Positions 23,081-33,571 of a stretch of 64,000 nucleotides of DNA are shown here, one piece after another. The DNA is taken from contig JBBDHG010000169.1 of NCBI GenBank assembly GCA_037951165.1, positions 718,501 to 782,500 of the forward strand, read 5' to 3'. The stretch's first letter is position 1. Every line of letters begins with the position of its first letter. The notes below the pieces were generated by a model that was given only the letters and a program-made list of their open reading frames with translations, was not told the origin of the DNA and searched no databases. This stretch comes from Lophius americanus. Lineage: Eukaryota > Chordata > Actinopteri > Lophiiformes > Lophiidae. A program made the position numbers and the translations under genes.

Positions 23081-25860
23081 GTGTACATTTTGAAAAAAAG
23101 AAAAAAGTCTTATGTGCTATTTACTTTTTTTTTAATTCTCATTTCTATTTGTTTGGGAATTTCTGAGGACCGATTTTTCCCAAACAAACACGGCAAATAA
23201 AGTTTGCTGCGACAGGACTGTGGCGCTCTCAGCTCGGCGTCACCGCCTGCCGTTAATAAATCAAATTTAATGCAGTCAGGGTTTTATTTCCTCGCCATAT
23301 GCTATAACGGCCGTTTCCCAGCGGCGGATTCTGGCTGTCTGAGGGGCAGTGAGGAAGAATGAATGAAGAAGAATGGTCCCAGAGTGCACACAGTTGTGAA
23401 GTATTTAGTTTTGAAACAACGACCCCTTCAATGTCCCGCCCCCCCCCCAAAAAAAAACCAACTATGGATTTATTTATTTTTTAAATTTCCCCGAGGCTTT
23501 TTATCTACCTAATATCTTAAGACACTCTAAAGGAAACGGAGGATGACGGTTTGGTCAATCGTTTGTGTAAACTGTAATAATTTAAAAAAAAGAAATCGTT
23601 TCATAATGAAATTCTGTATTTCCATTTTAATTAGATTAGCTCCCCGTTATTACCTTCATTATAAAACAAAATCTCATACCAGTTTTGGTCAAGCTTGTTC
23701 TTTTAGAACCTTTTGTAGTTGTTCTGTTCTGTCTGTATCAAGGTTACATATTTCTGTTAAGAAGGTATAAATAATAAGGCCTAATAATAATAAATTATAT
23801 AATCCGAATTATTGAATAGGACTTTCAGAGTTCGAGTGGCACAAATTTACCAAAAAAGAAATAATGAGTCATAATGAGTCCAAACAAACCGCAGAAAAAC
23901 GGTTACCGGACCCTGAATTTAAATCCAAAAAGCACAACTGTGGATACAGGGAGTTGATGAAACAAAGAATAAAAATGAAATAAGGAAGTCTTTATGGAGA
24001 CGAGGTCAGTCACGTGATCAGGAACACAAATAATTATAAGGCTGCTAGGAAGCTCTAGGAAATGACGGGTAAGGGTGACAGTTGGTTTCATCACCAACTG
24101 GCACTTAAGGGTAAGTTTAGACGGACGTACAATAGGAGGCGGGGTTAATGGGACACAGCTGAAGACACTTAGGACAATTACGGAGGCGGGAGAGAACGGC
24201 AGAGGCGGGGAACTCGATAGCAGAGGCATGTGAGTAACCGAAGCGAACGTGGAGCAGATGAACGTAAATAAGACGGAGTGAGAAATGAACAGAGCATCAA
24301 GAAGTGTCAAAGAAAAAACACAGGCTTCTTGTCATCTCCGGACTCAGGTTTAAGCTTGAATGAACCCAGTCAGACGGTTTGGGCTATCCATCCGACTATC
24401 CAGCTGGACCACTGAGGAGATCCGTCCTTCCCGTTGATCGTTTCTATCTTCATTGTCATCCCAAAGAAACAGAAAGAAAACCCAACAGGAAGATAAAGAT
24501 GTGGCAGAGCTGTGACACTCACCCGGTGTTTTACGTTGTGATTTAACCCCCACCCCCCACCCCCCCCGCTGGATCTACGACTATTTAGTGGCTTCAGGTC
24601 TCCTCCTGATGTGAGGAGGGGAAGAATGGCGACTGGTGTAGGAGGTGATTACCGTTTTCCTGCTGGCTCAGACCTTCACACGTTTGTTTGTTTTTCATGC
24701 CCCTCTAATCCATGTTTTCATTTTAATGCAGGGAGTCGCGTACTTAAGTCCCTGCATCTTATTCATGAAATTCTAGGATGCTGTGCAGAGGTATGGAGAA
24801 AAACGCCGGCGCCCTCAGCACCAGTGAGACGTTGTGGTGATCAGAGACGTTCCCAGGAAACTCGGCCATTTTTTCTTTTTTCTTTTTTAAATACGCTTAC
24901 TTTTAGTGCAAAATCACAAAAAAAACAGCTTTAATCCACTTCTTTCACCAAATCCGTCGGTGAACTGGACCAGAACTTGGAGCTGTAAATCACTCCAGCA
25001 GACACTTGGCGCCATCATCACTTGCGTCTCGGATACATTTTCATTTCTATCCATATCTTCAAAGGGATTATTTGCGCCTTCATTCCCTCCAACACACACT
25101 TTCATAGTTTGAACAGAAATGGACATTTTTCTACAGAAACGCTGGAGCTCGTTCGCTGAGGCCCGGTTCAGTCCGTAGTTTGGGGACCTTTCAGGGTCAA
25201 CAGTGAAGTGAAAAGACTTAAACTCTTTGTTTTTATCTTTCCCAAAGGGCTCATCAGGCATTCCGTAGAGCAGCTGTGGGCAGCCATCTGCAGTGTCTGA
25301 GCAAATTAGGATTCAGGGTCTTGCTCAAGGTCCCTACGATATGTTGACTGCAAGGCGCCAACGTTCGGGTTAGAGGACCACCGCAGAGAAACGGTCGCCC
25401 TGTGACTCGTCTGAATCGCTGTGAGGGATCACATGACTGTTCATGCGGGGGTCTCCGCGTCTACTGGACTGTGAAACCTCAACGGTTTGAAGTGTTGGCA
25501 GGACTTTCAGGACTTCACTGAGTTTTGAATTTTTGTTTTCGCTTATTCTGAATTTCGAGCAGCAACGTATCTTAAACCAGTTTGGAGGGGGGAACCAGAA
25601 GACTTGTTGAATGAAAAACAAACAAGCGGACATTCCACAGATAAATATGTTTACTGGTGACACCAGCCAAAACATTTAGACCGCCGACTGAATATTGGTG
25701 CAGGAAACCTTTTTGCTGCTAGAACAGCTCTTTGCTCTGACACCATTACCTTTCCAGCAATCTTTGTGCTACAGTAGTTCTTCTGGGGGAAGAACATGGA
25801 ACAGCTTATGAACAGCTTATGAACAGCCTTGGCATAAATGCTTTTGTAAACAGCACTAAA

Positions 25861-25881
25861 CCCCCCCCCCCCCCCCCCCCC
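25861..25881 (+). repeat. poly-C run (C21)
   Basis: Twenty-one consecutive C bases after cactaaa. Confidence 0.9.
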
Positions 25882-26885
25882 TCCTAATTATGTCGCCCAC
25901 CCACATCCTATCGTCTATTAATCATAAAAAATAAATAGTCCTGTCAGCTCTGTGGACTGAGATCTATTTACATCACTATGTCTGTTAAACAGAGATTTGC
26001 AGCTGCCCCCTTCCTCCTCTTCCTCCTCCTCTTCAGTTAAATGTTGGTGCGTTTACTTTGACCTCAGAATGATGACGTTACGTTAGTTACGTTCACTCTG
26101 AGCACACCTGAAGAGTAGAGGAGTAAATACGGCCCAAAGATTGATCACTATTTAACTGGTAGACATCAAAATGCACCAACATAGAACCAGCTGCTCTATG
26201 TAGAGGGTCAACACTGTAAAAGACAAAAAAAAACCAAGCAAAAAACGATGAAATTTCCCTGTTAAGTTCAGAAAGCTGTTGTTATTAGAACCTTACTGCC
26301 AAGAATACTTTGAAAATGTGTTACTATAAGGGTCAAAACCATGAGGAAAACAGATATACTGCAAACGTGTTTGACGGTGAAAAGGCTTTGAATAAAATAA
26401 CAGTAAATTAAAATTAATTTAGATTTTTCTTTTTTTTTTAAACATTGAAAACAACAGTATTTTGCAATTTTGTACCGTTAACATGTTTTTTCTGAAAATA
26501 GCCTACTAACCCCCACCCCCAAGGTATTTTAGAGGAATGTCTCACACATGTATTTTTAAGCGTGAAATCCGGCTGCCGGTGTTTGACTGTATATTACACA
26601 GATTTATTTCTTTTTTTTTAAGTGCAACTCCTGTAAATCTAATTGACACCAGAACCTCGGGACCATCTCTCAGCCATGGACACCTGGAAGAAAACCGGCC
26701 ACACTTAGATCAATCAACTGGAAGAGGCAGCAAACGCTTCATGCGGAGAGGAAAGCCAGATACACAAACAGAGGGGGAGCGAGAAATGATAACAACCAAA
26801 CAAGGGAAAGAATAGAAACCTCCTGGGATCTATAATCCAGATCCAAACGTCTGGATGAGGTATGGCCAGCCAGTAGAGAGACAGG

Positions 26886-26888
<3 letters not shown>

Positions 26889-26940
<52 letters not shown>

Positions 26941-26951
26941 AGGGGGGGGGG
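26889..26951 (+). repeat. (GT)n microsatellite followed by a G10 run
   Basis: Roughly 25 GT units, then G10 at 26942-26951. Confidence 0.92.
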
Positions 26952-27123
26952 TAGTACTCAGCCAGCCAAGGGTCCAGCAGAAAGGAGCCAGTGTTGGGAG
27001 AGAGTAGAAGGAAAAGAGGGAAAGAGAGTTCCCAACTTGGCAGCTTGTTGGAAGCAGAAACAAAAACAAAACCAGAGTCATCACTATCCAACATACGCTC
27101 CATTCTTCTGCCGGGCCCAGACG

Positions 27124-27151
27124 CCCCCCCCCCCCCCCCCCCCCCCCCCCC
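27124..27151 (+). repeat. poly-C run (C28)
   Basis: Twenty-eight consecutive C bases. Confidence 0.9.
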
Positions 27152-27239
27152 TCTATTGTTTTAGATATGGTGATTCTTTTCAGTCATCCGGTTTTTCCAT
27201 GGAAAACTAAAAAACTAAAAAATGGAGAAAATGAAAATA

Positions 27240-27500
27240 TCAAAAAGTGTTAGAACTCGACCATGTGTAGTATCCATGATGTGTTCCAGACAAAACTAGG
27301 CCTACGCTGTCAAGGGTACAACCCCCCCAGTCCCCTGCATTGTACGCTATGTAAATATCCTCTTGATGGAACTCCTCACCTTAAATGTGAAGAAGTTATG
27401 ACTAAGTGAAAAAAAAATAAAAAATCTCCCCCTAGTGAGTAAAAGATGAACAATTAGAGTTAATATTTATACAAGATAGATCTGTTTGGGAGATAAAGAT
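27240..27500. repeat. dispersed repeat family A, copy 3
   Basis: Contains aggcctacgctgtcaa, cctgcattgtac, and atctccccctagtgag in the same order as the copies in alcam introns. Confidence 0.5.
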
Positions 27501-27512
27501 ACCCCTAGTGTC

Positions 27513-27537
27513 GGGGGGGGGGGGGTTGGGGGGGGGG
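27513..27537 (+). repeat. poly-G tract (G13-TT-G10)
   Basis: Two G runs separated by TT; potential G-quadruplex strand. Confidence 0.88.
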
Positions 27538-29003
27538 TCGGATGCATGGGTGATGATGATTCCTTAATGAGAGAAATGAGAGGTTGATATAAATTAAATG
27601 TATTATTATTATTATTATTATAAAGTACAGTTCTGAATCACCCGGTGACAAACACTCGGCCGCGTGTTCCTGCCGCGTTCTCCAATGTGAAAACGTCTCT
27701 TTGGGTTTTCTCAACCTATGGGCTGTTAGAAAGCTCTTTCCCGATGTAACTGCAGCGATTTACCGTCAGACTGATGTTCCAACAACTCATCATTTCAGCA
27801 GAATCTCTCGTTATTTCTCCTTCATCTCTGGAACAAGACTTCAAAGAACAGCTGAGTCAGAATAATAAAGTGTCGTCCGAGGAATCATTTCACCAAACAT
27901 AAACACACAACACATAAAACCACATAATTATGACACTTTTTATGAAAATCTGAAAATAAGAATCGGCCCCTGCAACCTAAAGCCACTTGACCCCGACTAC
28001 GAGGAGGTCCAGTGGGATTGAAGCGTCTTCGCTGAGAGTCATTCAACTGTCAGAAAATAAAAGAGCTGCGAAAGATTGAGATTGTGGTTGAAGAGGATTG
28101 TGATTGAATACACATGGATTTTCATTACAGATGCTGGTTTTGGCCCACTTGATATCAAACCGGTGTTATTTTATACACCTCTCGTTCGGGTTGGATAGCA
28201 GAGGGGATTTCTTTCCGAGCCTCAAAGAACATTTCCTGGTTTAATACATGCAGCACTGCCAGAATATTAACATCGTCTGATGTCGAAATGAGAAGAAAAT
28301 TGGCGAGTGGAGACTTTCTAACTCCTATTGTCAGGGAGAGCAGATAAAGCTGCCAAGCTGATGATGAAGCATTTCTAAGAGGTTAACTATATGATAATGT
28401 ATGTATTTTAGTTCAGCTGGCACACTTTGATGGCGGTGCTGCATAGAGAGTTGCATGTTTTTGGAACGTTTCATCCGCGCCGAGGATGATTATAACGATT
28501 AGAGACCGACACACAAATTCATGCTTCGTCATTACGGAATGTTAGGGGATCTGCTGTTAAAGCATGTCCCCCTTTACAGCACTAATGAGAAGGGAGGATA
28601 GCGGTGTTGTCTGCTACACTAACCAGATGCCTATAATAAAAACTCAAATTAAAGAACAGATTGTAGACGGCAGAGTCACACTCAGCCGGGTAATTATGAG
28701 GCTGGATAATCGGGTTAACACTTTAAATGTCATTTAAAAACAAAAAGTGAATTCATTGGAATTGTTAAAAACAAAATAAAGAGGGGATCTATAGAATACC
28801 TAGAAATAATTCAATCAAAAACGTATTTAAAAGTATCAAAAAAAAGATTTCAGATGTGGGTCAACGTCCTCCTGAGATCTGGGCTTCATTAATCATGAGA
28901 TGTCTGGCGCGTTCAAAGACAGAAATAGTTCTCAAGAAGGGAGTGTTTTCTTTCAGCATGGGTTCCATACCCTTACATGAAGTATCATGAAGTCAGTGAT
29001 ATC

Positions 29004-29299
29004 ATACCGCTTCTCCACCGAGGGCTAGTTTGTAGCCAGAGCCTGACGTAGCACCAATTCCTTGCTTTTTGACGGCCTAAGCACCAGTTCCTGGCTCTCA
29101 AAACTGGTGCCAGACAAGCACCAACTCTTTGCTGGTCTAGCGCCATCACGCCATCACGGTGACGTGATGGCGTGGCTCTGACTTGGCACCTTGCAAAAGG
29201 AATATCTAACAGGTTCTTAGGAGGTGCAGGAGTTGAACCAACGAAGCACTGGCACTAGCACCGTACGGTGCTGGGTTATTTCTGGTGGAAAAGCGGTAT
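29004..29299. mobile_element. MITE-like element with terminal inverted repeats
   Basis: The left end ataccgcttctccaccgag and the right end ctggtggaaaagcggtat are inverted copies with a mismatch. The interior has a hairpin with arms cgccatcacg and cgtgatggcg (29142-29175). No transposase frame and no flanking 8-bp duplication visible. Superfamily not assigned. Confidence 0.62.
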
Positions 29300-30639
29300 C
29301 TGTTGGGCTGGGATCCTCATACCACCCTCCACCGTTTCATTCACAAACGATACTGATTGGAAACTGTTGTCATAGCGGCTGAATGAAAAGTGAGAGTGGA
29401 GCGGTGTGGAGACCGGGTCGGCGCTACAACTTTCTCTGTGGGTTCATTTTTGCAGCTCAGAGGAAGAACCTCATTCCAAACAGACTGAGAGGATTCTGTG
29501 ATGGTTTCTGCTGGAACCTGTCCCAGCTGACGTTGGGCGGGAGGTAGGGTTAATCACATGACCGCACGTGAGCCGTCTGCCTCTGGCAGTCCAATGGTGG
29601 CAGACAATAAATGCTGTTGCACAGAAAAAGCTTTGATTACGCAACAAAAGCTGCAGCCAGTGGGAGAGGAGAAGGTTTTCCTGGTAGCTACCAAAGCAAA
29701 CACTACAAAGGGACTCAGTAGTAGGGTTGAGTACAAAGAAATACTTTTTAACGGCGTGACTCTTGACTCGTAAATGTGATTACAGTCAGAGTTTTGATCT
29801 GGGGCTCAGATTTATAGCTGCTCAATAAATACTTCTATTCTAAATGTAGCAGCTTCAGATCAAATTAATTTAACATTACCAGCGTCCTTTTATTCACACC
29901 TATTCTGGTTCGGATCATCAAATATTTAATTGCGTCCCGGCTCATCCCTACTCAAAGGGTTGAATCGGTCAATAACATTTTACTTATACAGGTATCTACC
30001 TGAATACTACTTAAAGTCGTTATTACGCGTTAGAATAAATCTCTACTGCTGAAAAATCAAGAGGCATTAAGCAAACCGACTCAAAGTACGCAAACAAAAA
30101 TATTCTTTCCTCCGAATGAAGATTCAGATCCAGAATGGACCCAGAATGGATCTAAATCTCATCCGGTCTACATCCAGTGGGTGACAGAATCTCCGTTCAG
30201 CTTGGATGCAGCGAAACAAAAGAACAGCAAAGCTTCATTGATTTAATAATGGCGTGTCATCCTGCAACCTCACTCCAGACTGCAAACATCAACCGCTGCA
30301 AGAAAACAAGTCACTCCATGTTGTACTGAAATTATACTTCTGAAAACCATTTTTCAAATGGAACCAGGAAGTCCGCTGGTGTCCTTGTAACTTTAAACCC
30401 ACCCCCAAAAAACGAAATCCTGCATAAAAGTAAAAGCTTTTTTCTTTCTCCCCCAGTTCAACTGTAAAGGTAGTGAGATGTGTCGCCACTGAGGTCATGT
30501 GAGGAGGCGTGCCCCCGAGGGAAGGTGATGTCAGCGCATACCCTCTACGCTTAATGTGCTTGGTGGAAGATGAAGATTCCTACAAAGATAAACAGCCTTT
30601 TCTTGTGAATCACACAGAAAATTACCTTCTCAGTGTTCT

Positions 30640-30830
30640 GTTTGCATCGAACAGCAAAAGCTGTTCCAACACGACGTGCGTGTTGTACGGATCAGTCGTA
30701 ACGTTGTAACCAATTCTAATAACCACCGGCCCAAACGGGTCACAAGCCCGTGTACCGCTAGTGCCGGTACCAAACCCGGATAAAAGGGCAGTGATGCGCC
30801 AGGAAGGGCGTTAACAAATACCGTCACTGT
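30640..30830. repeat. probable interspersed-repeat relic
   Basis: Strings like gtcacaagcccgtgtaccg, gtgccggtaccaaacccgga and gccaggaagggcgtt resemble a repeat I recall in many teleost loci. Family not assigned. Confidence 0.45.
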
Positions 30831-30913
30831 TACAGTTAACCAGCAGGGTACTGACCTGTGGGTGGAAACAGGTGATCCGCTTTAGCGAACCTGAAAGGGA
30901 ACATATGAAAGAC

Positions 30914-31342
30914 GAAGAAGAAGAAGAAGAAGAAGAGGAAGAAAGTGGAAGAAGGAAGAAGAAAGAACGAAAGTGGAAGAAGAGGAAGGAAGAAGAAAGA
31001 ACGAAAGTGGAAGAAGAGGAAGGAAGAGGAAGGAAGAGGAAGAGGAAGGAAGAGGAAGGAAGGAGGAAGAAGAAGAGGAAGAAAGTGGAAGAAGGAAGAA
31101 GGAACTAGAAGAAAGAAGGTGGAAGAAGGGGAAGGAAGAGGAAGAGGAAGGAACAGGAACAGGAAGGAAGAGGAAGAAGAAGGAAGGAGGAAGAAGAAGA
31201 AGAGCAAGAAAGTGGAAGAACGAAGAAGGAGCTAGAAGAAAGAAAGCGGAGGAGGAGAAAGAGGTAGGAACTAGAAGAAATAAGGTGGAAGAAGAGGAAG
31301 AGGAAGAGGAAGGAAGAAGAAGAAGAAAGAAGAAGAAAGAAG
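30914..31342 (+). repeat. purine (GAA/GGA) tract
   Basis: About 430 bases that are overwhelmingly A and G on the + strand, with occasional T or C. Open in several frames, giving Glu/Lys/Arg-rich artefact frames on + and Phe/Leu/Ser on -. Confidence 0.95.
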
Positions 31343-31344
31343 AA

Positions 31345-31757
31345 TTTTGTAATCATGGCACTTGTCAGATATTAGGCAGCAATTGAACATTTTGTCCTGG
31401 CGTTTAAGTGCTGCAAGCAGGAAAAATGTCCAGGCGTGTGAATTGTGATGGCTAGACGACTGGGTCAGAGTGTTTCCAGAACTGCAGGTTTCATCGGGTG
31501 AACCCGTTCTAGTGATGAAACAGCAACCCATCACTGGCAATCAAAGGCCCACTGGTGTGTATGGAGAGTACAAGCTACCAATTCGTGCTACAGTGGCTTC
31601 GAACAAATTGTTGAAATGTTGAAAGTAAACATTGAATTCTGGTTCTGGTAGGTAAGTGTCAGAACACCCAGGGCATCACAGAGCTGTTTGGTCGCACAAG
31701 ATGGATCCACAAACAAAAAAGAGGCAGGTGGTTGTAATGTTATGGCTAATCAGTGTC
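31345..31757 (+). mobile_element. Tc1-like transposon relic
   Basis: atcatggcacttgtcagata, attaggcagcaattgaacat, attgtgatggctagacgact and gggtcagagtgtttcc follow the 5' transposase region of the Tc1-like family. The right end is ggcaggtggttgtaatgtta then tggctaatcagtg. The centre is deleted or scrambled, and there is no intact transposase. It starts exactly where the purine tract stops. Confidence 0.72.
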
Positions 31758-33216
31758 TCATGCACGTCCAGTAAAAGGGAAAGCAGGCGCTAAAGAATAG
31801 AATAGAAGAACATTAGTTGTATCATTTAATATTGTAGCCTGAATGTAGCATCCATGTAAACATAAACATGTCTTACAGCACGAGTAAACAAACAGGCCTG
31901 GCACACGTCTTGTATACAAAGAATAAAAAAAACAATACTGAGTTACGCTTGTGAATATCCTTACATATGCATAGGCCAGACATGTTGCAGTCACTGTGGG
32001 GGGGGGGGGATTACAGCTGATTCCAGATCCTGACACTGAAGAGGGGGGCTGGGGGGGCGGGGCTAATGTGACCTGTGTTTACAGAATCAGACTCCTGTCA
32101 CAGTTTGAAATGCTGGGCAGGACTCTGGTCGTTTGTAACGTCTTCACACAACAACTCCACCTCAGTGAAAAGGCATAACAGCTCCTCTCACTCCGCGTGA
32201 GAGCGTGACGGTTCTGTGCTCCGACAGGTGACGTCCGGCTCGCCCTCTCCCCCCGGTTTGAATGCTCCAGCAAAAACACAGGCGCCATTGTCTCTGGCTC
32301 TCGATGCAGAACAATTAAATAAACCATGAAGCTTTTCCCGCTCCCTTAATGACTTTAGGGAAACGCCGGTGCCTTAAAGGAGCTCTAGGAGTGGACAGGT
32401 ATTCATTACCCACTCATGCAGAACAAACACATTCACGGGCTGGCTGTCCACGGATGAAGACAGTAATTAACAAAAGGCCCAGCCCGTTCATGTTCTGCTC
32501 TGTGAACAGAGAGAAAGAGCAAAATTAGCCCTTTATCACTTTTCTGCTTCACTCTCATAGTCCAGATAGAAACAACAATTCTGACTGTCGCACATTATCT
32601 CCCGGTTCTGGGGGGGGGGGACAATGAATCAATAAGGCATCCTGAGGCTCTATCCAACCAGGCCCGACTCAGCAGACCTGCAAGTCATCCAGACTCTGGG
32701 GGAAACAGTGGAGTATTCACTAATGGGCAACACAGGAGGGAAGGGAGAGAAACTGCAGGCATGAGGAGAGGAATGAGGGAATGGGTTCCAGGAGAGAAAC
32801 CTTAGTATCTGGCTCCCCCCGCTGATTGCAGATGAAAATGACCCCCAAACGCTGCCTGACATTTAAAGGCGGTTACATGAACCTCAGGGGCGTGTTGGGG
32901 TGGGAAAGGAACCGTAGCAGCAGTAGCATCATCAGGGACTTTTTTTTTTTTTTTAAAGAGGCAGACTTGAGCATTTGAGAACCAGAGACCAGCACCGGCA
33001 ATGCTCACTGTAAACAACAACAACAACAACAACAACAAGCAGAGTTTTCTTTTTTTTCCCCACAGGTAGGTTTTAAATTATTCACAGACGGTCCTTTTCT
33101 CCTTGTTCTCTGTGTTCTGGTGTGATTTGGTTTCAGCCACTTTGTTGTGCGTTGTCCTCCATTTTTGTCTTTTGAAAATCTTTTCGTGTCTGTAGGCCGA
33201 GCAGCCGAAGAAGCCC

Positions 33217-33218
<2 letters not shown>

Positions 33219-33254
<36 letters not shown>
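33219..33254 (+). repeat. (GT)n microsatellite in cblb 3' UTR
   Basis: Eighteen GT units. On the cblb strand this is a (CA)n starting about 64 bases after the stop codon, so it is probably transcribed in the 3' UTR. Confidence 0.85.
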
Positions 33255-33256
<2 letters not shown>

Positions 33257-33317
33257 AAGTCAGTTGATTCAGAGGCACGGCGTCACGGTTGTGCTCCCCT
33301 TTCTCCACCTCCTGGGA

Positions 33318-33571
33318 CTAGAGGTGTAGTCTGGGGGCCACTAAGGCAAACTCTCGCAGAATGTTCCGGGCCACTTCTACTTTATACTGGGCGATCATCA
33401 GCGCCCGCTTCACGTCCTCGAAACAGTAACCCTCCCCCATCAGCTTGGCGATCTTCGCGTCCACGTTCTCCAACTCCAGGCCGTGAGGTTTCCCCAACTG
33501 GTTGTCAGGAGGGATCTTCCTTGGCAGGGGTTTCGGCGGTCTGGCGGGGGCCTGCAAACAGTCCAGCGGTA
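33318..33571 (-). CDS. cblb: cblb last exon: CIN85-type motif, UBA domain, stop
   Basis: The acceptor ccaag follows a (CT)n tract. Coding starts V(split)[18 protein letters not shown], then the [43 protein letters not shown] and [10 protein letters not shown], with TAG at 33320-33318. PKPLPR fits the PxxxPR motif bound by CIN85/CD2AP SH3 domains. The UBA marks this as Cbl-b or c-Cbl; flanking residues fit Cbl-b. A second AG at 33553-33552 would also make an exon border but in the wrong phase. Confidence 0.95.

Larger units (their letters stand above)
20693..23096 (+). other. alcam: probable alcam 3' UTR exon
   Basis: A strong acceptor (pyrimidine tract ending ttctttgtgcag) precedes 20693, matching a donor at 18229. 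Downstream there is long T- and A-rich sequence with no credible coding frame, closed by a canonical AATAAA at 23075 with GT-rich sequence after it. I assign it to alcam by position. The exon might end earlier, at the AATAAA near 21334. Transcript data would settle this. Confidence 0.6.
23097..33317. other. gene-free interval between convergent alcam and cblb 3' ends
   Basis: No exon of a recognisable gene on either strand. It holds homopolymer C/G runs (25.9-27.5 kb), GT and ATT microsatellites, repeat family A copy 3, a MITE-like element at 29.0 kb, a repeat relic at 30.7 kb, a purine tract and a Tc1-like relic at 30.9-31.8 kb. The end of this interval near 33.2 kb must contain cblb 3' UTR, but I could not find a convincing minus-strand polyadenylation signal. 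Confidence 0.6.

Noticed and set aside
30872..31386. Glu/Lys-rich and Phe/Leu/Ser-rich frames
   Set aside because: They are translations of the purine tract on either strand.
33551..33552. tttgcag as the acceptor of the last cblb exon
   Set aside because: It leaves phase 0, incompatible with the phase 1 end of the preceding exon under either donor; ccaag at 33572 restores the frame.
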